A stretch of DNA of 64,000 nt from Palaemon carinicauda (Eukaryota; Arthropoda; Malacostraca; Decapoda; Palaemonidae): assembly GCF_036898095.1 (NCBI RefSeq), contig NC_090743.1:24914424-24978423 (forward strand). The letters run 5' to 3'. Made by a program: the position numbers and the translations under genes. The notes beneath the pieces are model-generated. The model was not told where the DNA came from. It was given only the letters and a program-made list of their open reading frames with translations, and searched no databases. The stretch's first letter is position 1. Every line of letters starts with the position of its first letter. Of the stretch, positions 50,741 to 59,387 are shown piece after piece.

Positions 50741-50912
50741 GCCCTTTGGGGCGCCATTACCAGTGTCTGGGGTTTCCTGGTCCTTAGGCGGTTATGCTCT
50801 TAGTGCTGAGCGACCACTCTTGTAACCATGCTCAAGGGGCTGAGCAGTTGCAAGGCCGGCCCATGGAACTTGATGTGACTATGCTCTTGGGTCTGAGCAG
50901 TCGCTTCTGTAG
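50741..50912 (+). repeat. 172-bp segment of C3 gag copied into the C3 left terminus
   Basis: GCCCTTTGGGGCGCCATTAC through GCAGTCGCTTCTGTAG recurs at 52147-52318 with one visible mismatch (GCGC versus GCGT). It replaces the first subterminal palindrome seen in the other C-type ends. Confidence 0.95.
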
Positions 50913-51894
50913 GGAAGGGTAGCCCCCCCCCCCCCTCACACACACTGGTGAATGCTTCACTTTACTTTTGGCTCAGATGGCGAGCGACGTGTCTGCTCCC
51001 ATCCTCGCTTGGCAGCCATTAATGCTTTATCTTTTAACTTACTTTTTCTTATACTTAATGTATTAAACATTCTTGGTGTTTGTATATATTTCTGTGTATA
51101 GAATATAGTAAGTTTTTCTTTTCAGTGCTTGTGCGGTGTGTGTAGTGTACGACAACGAGAGAGTCTCAAACGGCATAGCGCTAGGCCACCACCGTTCCCT
51201 TCATGGTGCGCGGCCTTCCTACTCTGGGCCACTACGATTGCTCTTCATGGAGGGCGGTCTCCCTTCTCGAGGTCGTTCACCTTTTACTACTACTACGTAC
51301 TACTACTCGGAAGCTTCTTTCCCGCTGCAGGCTGAGTGGCTATTCCATTTCATTTGTTTCAATTATTTTTATGAATCTAATTGTGTTTTTAACTGGTCAG
51401 CTTCTGGGAACACTCCCCTGCGGGGGTCTGTGATTCTTTGGGAACTTTCAAAGTCAGTTACATAATTATAGTTGTTATAATTCTGTTTTTGTTAGTTCTC
51501 CGCCCTCCCCCTTCTCCCGTGAACGTCAGTGGGGGAGGAGGGAGCATACCTAACCTTTGTTCTTATGTCTTTTACTTTCCCTCGGGGTTACTCTTCTGAG
51601 TTCCACCCGGGGGAATTTCTGTTAAATAATTATTTAAATTTACTTTCCCAGTTAACTATGCAGTTTCTTCGTTTGATTGAAGTGTGCCAACGAAGCAGAG
51701 CTGTCCTGTTTATGCCTGTGGAGTCTGCTGTCGCTGCCGTCTCTCTAGGAAATCGTCATGGGCATTATCCCTTCTCTTAGAAGTTCTCCCGTGACAGCTG
51801 TCAGCTGTCAGCTCTTCAGTTCATCCTAGAACTATAAGGAGGTTCGCCTCCAAAGGTAGTTAGTTAACTTCCCTTCTTACCTTTATCCTGGTCC

Positions 51895-52520
51895 TAGGTG
51901 GTTATGCTCTTAGGGCTGAGCGACCGCCCTTGTAACCATGTTCAAGGGGCTGGGCGGTTGCAAGGTCGGACCATGGAACTTCAAGCGACCATGCTCTTGG
52001 GGCTGAGCGGTCGCTTCTGTAGCTATGTTCAAGGGGCTGAACAGCTGCAGGCTCAGTCTTGTGACCTCTCTCGTTCGCGAGGTCGGCCACTCATAGGCCT
52101 CCTCTTCGGAGGATGGCTCCTTACAGGTCAGCTTGCTGACCCCACGGCCCTTTGGGGCGTCATTACCAGTGTCTGGGGTTTCCTGGTCCTTAGGCGGTTA
52201 TGCTCTTAGTGCTGAGCGACCACTCTTGTAACCATGCTCAAGGGGCTGAGCAGTTGCAAGGCCGGCCCATGGAACTTGATGTGACTATGCTCTTGGGTCT
52301 GAGCAGTCGCTTCTGTAGCTATGCTCAAGGGGCTGAGCATCTACAAGTCAGTTTTGTGACCTCTCTCGTCCACGAGGGAGGCCACTCATAAGGGCTCCTC
52401 TTCGGAGGATTGCTCCTTATAGGTCTCTTCTACGAAGTGTCACCTCTCTCCTTTGTGAGAGAGGACACTCTTAGAGACTCCTCTCCGGAGGATTATTCCT
52501 GATAAGGTCAGCTTGCTGAT
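51895..52520 (+). repeat. Two diverged ~295-bp repeats in C3 gag
   Basis: GGTTATGCTCTTAGGGCTGA (51899) and GGTTATGCTCTTAGTGCTGA (52196) start parallel blocks with TGTAACCATG(T/C)TCAAGGGGCT, CCATGGAACTT and CGGTCGCTTCTGTAGC, then TCCTCTTCGGAGGAT. Each has further internal near-repeats. Confidence 0.88.
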
Positions 52521-52656
52521 CCAATGGCCCTTAGGGACACCATCTCCAGTCTCTTCTCCAAAGTGTTTACCTCTCCCGTTCGCGAGAGAGGCCACTCATA
52601 GAGACTCCTCTTCGGAGGATTGTTCCTGTTTAGATCAGCTTGCTGTTCAGTCGCTA

Positions 52657-52990
52657 ACACTTCGGTGTTTAGTGACAGGGAAACTTCGGTTTCTCGTTAC
52701 GCTGACCCTTCGGGGTCTCGTAACTTTAGTTACGCAGAACCCTTGGGCTCTCGTAACTTTATTCACTCCTACACTTCGGTGTTTAGTGACAGGGAAACTT
52801 CAGTTCTTCTTTACGCTGACCCTGCGGGGTCTCGTACGTTAGTTACGAAGAACCCCCGGGCGCTCGTAACTCTAGTCACTCCTACACTCCGATGTTTAGT
52901 GACAGGGAAACTTCGGTTTCTCGTTGCACTGACCCTTCGGGGTCTTGCAACTCAGGCTACGTTAGGCCTTTTGGTCTCTCGTTCCCTTAG
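52657..52990 (+). repeat. ~114-bp tandem repeat, three units, in C3 gag
   Basis: Units start ACACTTCGGTGTTTAGTGAC at 52657 and 52771, and ACACTCCGATGTTTAGTGAC at 52884. Each contains small hairpin-like TTCGGGGTCTCGTAAC blocks. Confidence 0.92.
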
Positions 52991-53159
52991 CCAAGACCTG
53001 TTGTCCTGCCGTCTCCGTTCCTGGCTGCTGAAGCGCTGTGGGCGCCCACGACTAAAACCTGCCATTGCGCATAAGGGACTTGAGCGCAAACTGCGCCTCT
53101 AATTCTTCAGCTCCAGATTTTTACCTGCGCCCCCTCATACTGCTGCTGTTCCAGACTTA

Positions 53160-54720
53160 GCGCCTCAGCACTCACCTGCGCGCGTGCGTGCACCTGTTCC
53201 TGTTACGCGCCAGGGTTCCCCTGCGCCCCCACACTGCGCTCCAGCTCCCACCAGCAGTTCCTGATTAGCGCGCCAGCGCTCTCCTGCGCAGAACTTCCAG
53301 TGTTGATCGTCGGCTCTGTGCTGAAACAGACCTGCCTTGGTCTTCTTCAGGGGATGCCCTCCCTTTAGGGACACATCCCAGTTCCTGTTCGACCTGTCAC
53401 CTGATCATTCGACCCAGAGCACAAGCGCACGCGTGCATTTTCGCACACGCGCTAACGCCGACGATCTTCTTATGCGCACAACGCCGACGATCACACCTGC
53501 GCTGACGATCTTCATACGCGCGCAGCGCCAACGATCGTCCGCGCGCGGGCACCAATGAGCTCCCGCGCGCATTCAGCACGCCCACACACGCGCGCTCCCG
53601 CTCTCCCGCGCCGCGCGCGGGCACCAATGGGCTCCCGCGCCCATTCGGCGCGCCCACACACGTGCGCGGGCCTACATTCTTTTCCACGCGCGGGCACCAG
53701 TGGTTCCCCGCGCGCATTAGGCGCTCCCGTGCACCCGGCGCGCCCGCGCGCGCAAGCATTTCTTTAATTTGCGTGCCCATCGCAGCATCGCACACCTGTG
53801 CTCTCGCACCCATTGCGCTCAGTTCCTGATATAGCGCACATGCGCTCACCAATGTCCCAGAGCACTCCTACAATTCAGCGCGAGTCCACGGTGTGCCTAA
53901 GTTAGCGCACGGGCGCTCACAGGTACCTCTGGACTCTCCACCCAATTTGCGCAATCCTGTACGCACGCTTCCAGTTGCTCACAAGGTTCCGGTTGCGCGC
54001 AATTTGCCGGTTGCGCGCGATGTTCCAGTTGCGCGCGACATTACAGTTGCGCGCCCATCGCAACAGCGCACACCCCGAATCCGATTGCGCCGCACATCGT
54101 TGGAGTTTGTTCCGGAATGATCGCAGGCGCTCTCCTGTAGTTCAGCCTGCTGGGTCTCCAAGTCTCTTCTACGAAAGGCACCTCTCCCATTTGCGGGAGA
54201 GGTCTCTCATAGTGACCACTCCTCGGAGTATCAAGTCTCCTGCGCTCCTAGCACACCCACGAGCTCCTCAGGGTAAGATGCCTGGGCAGACTGCTCAGCG
54301 CTCACCTGTTCGCCATCGCGCTAACTCGTGCTACTGCACTCTCGCGCCCAACAGTCTTGTATCAGGTTGCTGCGCTCCCACGCACACGCGATCATATGAT
54401 TGCGCCCATCCAACCTTCAACCACCTCCTACGTGCACCCGCGCCATTTCCTGCGCGCGCTCTCGCCATCAATCTCGCACTCCTGTGTCCTTACGCCATCA
54501 ATCTCGCACTCCTGTGTCCTTACGCGCCCGCACGCTCGTGAGCACAAATTCCTGCTGCACACGATCCCTTCCAGGAATCATCGCGCTACCTCCAGCTCGA
54601 TCTACGCCCCGATCGCAAGCGCGATCACGCACGAATTTTACGTGGCTGCAGGCGGACAGGCCATCGTCCCGTTCCCCTCCCAGCAGGCGCAGAACAGCGT
54701 GCTCGCCGGAAGAGGGGAGG
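53160..54720 (+). pseudogene. C3 gag remainder, CpG-rich low-complexity sequence
   Basis: Dominated by GCGCGC, CGCACACG and GCGCCAGCG-like words, with imperfect repeats such as GCGGGCACCAATG(A/G)GCTCCC (53550, 53610, 53690) and CATCAATCTCGCACTCCTGT (54465, 54497). Open frames on both strands arise from composition. It corresponds in position to the GC-rich minisatellite region of D gag. Confidence 0.55.
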
Positions 54721-54849
54721 TTTCCGGACAGGTCTAAGGCCCCCCCTTTTGTCTCAGCTTCGTTCAGGCGAACCCTCGTTTGTCAGCTCCTCCAAGGGAT
54801 CAAACGATCCCCTTCCCTCCAGAGGGAAGGGGGGGACCACGTAAGGTCA

Positions 54850-56278
54850 GAATCGGAAAAGTGCCTCCATATAAATCTGCTAGTGATGAAGGCCGCTCTT
54901 CCGGGCCCTTCTTCGGTGCCAACAAAGATCTAGCGGATCACTCTGAGGGGTTATGAGCAACAACACCTCAGTAGTGGCTTACATCAACAAGCAAGGAGGT
55001 ACCTTTTCAAAGCGGCTATCCCATCTCTCAATAGGGATACTTAGATAGCCCGAAGCCCACTCGATCCCTCCATCGACTCTCTTCATTCCAGACAAAGGGA
55101 ATGTGCTCACCAACAGTCTGAGCAGAGCATCTCAGATAATGAGTATCGAGTGGCCCTTGGATCATCCAGTAGTCAACAAAGTTCTGACTTTGTGGGGTTA
55201 TCCGACCGTGGGTCGGTTCGCTACTGCGCTGAACTTCAAGCTCCCGCTGTGTTGCCCCCAGGCCCAGATCCCTAAGCACTCTGACAAGATGCCTTCCAAC
55301 AGCGGTGGGACAGCAACAACGTGTGCGCTTTTTCCCTGTTCTGTCTGATGAGGAGAGTGCTCAACAAGACCAGAATATCGGTCAATCGCTCTCGGCGTCA
55401 CAAGCAAACAACCACATGCCAACAGCTCCCTCAAAGCCGTAGCTTCGCTTCGACTTACTGCCTGGAAGACTATCCAGCATCTCCTCACCAAGAGAGGATT
55501 GTCACAACAAGTTGCGAATGGGATGTCTGGACACCTGCGCAGGTCATCCACAGGGGCCTACCAGGCAAAGTGGCGAGTGTTTTTGTGGTTGGAATCGTGA
55601 AGGAGTATCTCTTCACTCGGTACCACAGTTCCAGCAAGAGCGAAGTTCTTCGTTTATTTGCGGGAAGAATGCGCCTTTTAGTCTCTGCAATGAAAGGCTA
55701 TCGCTCAGCCTTAAGGCTAGCCTTCAGGCTCTAAGGAGCGGACATTCCTTCCTTGCTGGAACTTGCCCTACTCATGCGAAGATACGATCTTACCTGCCCT
55801 CAGTCAGAAGGGAGACCTCCTCCAGAGCACTTGGTTCGAATTCTCAGGCCTCTTAGGAGGCCTCCCTACGAACCATGTTGCCAGGCTTCAAATCGACACC
55901 TAGCTCAATAGGCGGTGTTCCTGCTAGCTTTGGTCTTGGCCAAGCGAGTCAGTGAACTTCATGGTCTCTCGTATGACATCGCCCATGCAAGGGGATGAGG
56001 GGAGGTAACATTCGTAATAGTCTCTGAGTTTGTGGCTAAGACTCAGAATCCGAGAGTGCCGGATCCTCGATTTGACTCTTTCTGGATTTCGAGTCTTTGT
56101 TCTGTAACAGATGACCCAGACCATCTCCTACTGTGTCCAGTAAGGAGTCTGAGGTTACATCTCAAAGAACGGCTGCTTTCGTCCCCAATTGTAAGCTTTG
56201 TTTGTGAGCATGGGGAGAACAAGAGGAGGGTCACCAAGAATACCAATCTCCGCATGGATTCATAGGGTGATCCATCTG
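54850..56278 (+). pseudogene. C3 RNase H to YR, decayed and truncated
   Basis: Encodes, with breaks, MSNNTSVVAYINKQGG (about 54952-55000), FIPDKGNVLTNSLSRAS (about 55085-55130) and, for YR, the LAKRVSELHGLSYD region (about 55935-55980) and VSEFVAKTQNPR-like sequence (about 56020-56050). It stops at about 56278, before the HDVRG catalytic motif. Confidence 0.7.
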
Positions 56279-56281
56279 TCC

Positions 56282-56321
56282 CAGTAATACCTCAATTTAC
56301 TTGTAAATTGAGGTATTACTG
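56282..56321. repeat. Perfect 19-bp palindrome at the left edge of duplication copy 2
   Basis: CAGTAATACCTCAATTTAC, a 2-base spacer TT, then its exact reverse complement. In copy 1 only the inner 8 bp arms (39707-39724) and a decayed outer arm remain. Confidence 0.95.
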
Positions 56322-57949
56322 TACTTTTTTAAGTTGTTCAGTACTGTGCACGTGGTATAATGACAAAGTATCCTTCAATTTAAATCCACCTCATTAAATA
56401 TACTGTATTGGTAATCTATTGGTAGAATTTTGATTATGACATTTTTGGGCATTATGAATTCAGTATTGCACCAATTCATGTAGTAATTGCACCAATATGT
56501 ATAGTAATAGCACTTACCATTTCTTTGAAGTTATTCCTAAGAGAGTTGTTTACTATTGAGAAAAAAATTTAATTATTTCTATGAACCTCCCTGATGTTCT
56601 TATTACTTCTGAAACTCAGTTTATTGACATTTACCCCCAGAATTTGATAAATATTTTCAAATTTTATTTCCTTTCAAGAGACACATGCCTGCCTCTTTTA
56701 ACTACCTGTTAATGCCAAGAAGCAAAAAGTCATGGTCTTTGTTCATTGTTTTTCCGTCACATTGGTGATCATCAGATGTATGCACTTCCAGATTTTGATA
56801 AGTTTTATTCTTATGGTTTTGTGCATTTCTTTACAGGGTTTAAAATAACCATTGTGAAGAGTGTTGACATACTGTTTCTCTTCTTGAAAGTATATTTCAA
56901 CTTCAGGTACTAATGGAACTTTCAAGTTCAGCGGGAAACCCTGAGAAAACATTTTCGGTTGTTTATAGGAGAGTTGATGACAATATAACACACAAAATAC
57001 TCACTGAATCAGCCAAGTTTTGCTAGTGATGAGCCTTAAAATCTCTTGTCCAGCCAAGTTTTGCTAGTGATGAGCCTTAAAACCTCTTGACCAGCCAAGT
57101 TTTACTAGTGATGAGCCTTAAAAGCCCTTGATGTTATCAGCTTCCTTTGTTAACTGTTGTACTTGTTGATTATTCCAATTGAATCACAAGAATTGACCTA
57201 AAGATCCTTCAATTTGTCCTCGTGACAGATCTTGTACCTCTTAAAATGAGGCAATCCATCTTAGAAAATCTTTTAAATCTCTATTCATCTTTATAGTTGG
57301 GCCTCCATCATTCCAATGAAATCACAATATTTTATACAGTATGAATATCTTTCAATTTGGTTTATAACAGATCATCTACATCTCCATCATGGGGCAATGC
57401 ATCTTAGAAAAGCCTATGCTCCCTTTATATTTAGGGTTGTTCTCAATTATTCCAATTAATTTACTAGAATTAACCTCGGTGTACTTTCTTTTGCCACATA
57501 ACACAGATCTCCGTTCAGTTTCATAATTGGTAGTTTATAATTCCAATTAAATGACTATAATTGATCCAAATATTCTTCCATTTACCCCATAACACAGATC
57601 TACCTCCCCATCACGGAGCAATACATCTCAGAAGAAAATCTTATAAATTCCCCTTCATCTTCAGAGTTGGTTCTCTCTATTATCCCAATAAAATCATTAT
57701 TTATAATTGATCTAAATATCTGTCAATTTGCCCCATGGCACAGATCTTCGACATCATCATGGGACAGTCCTTTTTTAAAAATCCTTTTCACCCTCTATCT
57801 TCAAAGTTGTCTCTATTATTCCAATTAAATCATTATAATTGATCTAAATATCCTTCAATATGCCTCATAAGACAGACCTTGTGCATCTTTATCATGGGAC
57901 AATTCATCCTAGAAGATACTTTTTTCCTTCTGTAGAGTTGTCCTTGATT

Positions 57950-58790
57950 ATTATTATTTAGTAAGCTACAATCTTGGTTGGAAAAGCGGGATGCTACAAG
58001 CCGTAGGGCCTTCTACAAGGAAAATAGCCTAGTGAGGGAAGGAAATGAGAAATAAAGTGAATATTGAAAGTAATGAATTAAAAAATATGAAATCTACTGA
58101 AATAGATATGTCAAACTATAATGAAAGACTTATTTCAACTCGTTCAGCATATAAACCTTTGCTGCAAGTTTGAACTTTAGAAGTTCCACTAATTTAACTG
58201 CCAGGTTAGGAAGATTATTCCATAATCTGGCCACAACTGGAATAAAACTTCTCGAATACTGTGTAGTGTTGAGCCATATAGTGGAGGAGGCAAGACTGTG
58301 AAAATTAACTGCATACTTAGTACTTTGAAAAGGATGGTACAGTCTGGGTAGAATTGATTACAATGAATTGTCAGAATTATGAAAAATCTTATACAGTACA
58401 ACAAGTATAAAAAAAAAATAACTGAACGACTGTCAGATTGATATCCAGATCAGGAAGAAGAAATTTAATAGACTGCAAGTGTTTGTCCAACAAATTAAGA
58501 TGAAAGTCAACGGCTAAAGAACAGATAGGAGAACAATTATTCTTTTCAATCTATTCCTTAAAAATTTAATAATGATGCTATGAAAAGTCCCACCCAATCC
58601 CAACGGTTTTAAGTTTGAAATTAAGGACCTAATAAGTAACGTGGTCAAATGCAGCACTAAAATCTAGGCCAATCATATGAACTTTCCAATCACAATTGAG
58701 TGATTACTTTATAGTTTTAGAAATTATAAGAAGGGCATCACATGCTCCAAGGCCTTTGTAAAAACTAATTGGAAAATAGTAAAGATTATT
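57950..58790 (-). pseudogene. Fossil LINE, minus strand, copy 2 (uninterrupted)
   Basis: Uninterrupted version of the fossil split by B in copy 1. On the minus strand, KGLGACDAL (about 58760) is followed by IGLDFSAAFDHV (about 58690-58650), the catalytic Asp block of a Jockey/CR1-like RT, with many stops. It ends in a TAA-type tail near 57955. Confidence 0.55.
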
Positions 58791-59011
58791 ACCTTCAGCA
58801 TACCTATTTGGTTTGCCAAAAGACACTAAAAACTTTACATATTATGGGGAGTTATGGAAATTTGGCAGTAATCAACAGGGCTAGATTAGATAACTAGAAT
58901 TGATCTCACTATTCCATTTTTGGCATGACACAGATGTACCTCTCCATCATGGCACAATCCATTTTAGAAAATTCTTTTCTCCCTTTATCTTCACCCTTGT
59001 TCTCAAGTTTT

Positions 59012-59180
59012 CAATATTAATCTTACCCGATGATCATGTAGCTGTCAACTCCGTTGCCCGACAGAAATCTAAGGTCGGGATACGCCAGCGATCGCTATAC
59101 AGGTGGGGGTGTACACAACAGCGCCATCTGTGAGCAGGTACTCAAGTACTTGTCAACAAGAACTCAATTTTTCCTCTGTC
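59012..59180 (+). repeat. A2 left inverted terminal repeat
   Basis: Same family as the A1 left repeat, with scattered differences (for example CTAAGGTCGGG for CTACGGTCGGG). The partner repeat is outside the window. Confidence 0.9.
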
Positions 59181-59387
59181 GTGCCACCGGCAAGACCTAC
59201 TTGGATACGCTGTTGATTCTGGAGTTGTTTTTCACGATTTTGGTGATGTATTCGCTCTAGATTTTAGCCTTCGCTATTCAGGAATCTTTATCATTAGCTT
59301 AGCAAGCTTTTTTATTTAATTTGGATTAATTGTTAACGAACTTTGCTAGATTTTGGAATTCCCCCTTGACTTTTTCTACAATTCAAG

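Larger units (their letters stand above)
50637..56280 (+). mobile_element. C3: C-type DIRS element lacking RT, truncated in YR
   Basis: The left end TTGTTCCGTAACTGAAATAC matches D (CGTAACCGAAATACAAACCACGC). Leader homologous to D (CTTTACTTTTGGCTCAGATG; CTTGGCAGCCATTAATGC). gag-type sequence runs from about 51500 to 54840. At about 54840 the sequence jumps directly to the pre-RNase H region (ACGTAAGGTCAG...), so the whole RT is deleted. RNase H and YR continue to 56278, where the duplicated AT-rich unit begins abruptly. No right terminus. Inactive. Confidence 0.8.
56282..59011 (+). repeat. Duplicated AT-rich unit, copy 2 (interrupted by A2)
   Basis: Matches 39699-42104 and 48606-48901 without element B. 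It contains the 41-bp repeats (57010-57130), the ~140-bp satellite (57170-57950, 58900-59007) and the LINE fossil. At 59008 the match to copy 1 stops because element A2 begins. The rest of the unit should lie beyond A2, outside the window. Confidence 0.93.

Noticed and set aside
51129..51780. Small ORFs with signal-peptide-like hydrophobic starts
   Set aside because: They fall in the C3 leader/gag region, which aligns with non-coding leader of D in reverse. No support as genes.
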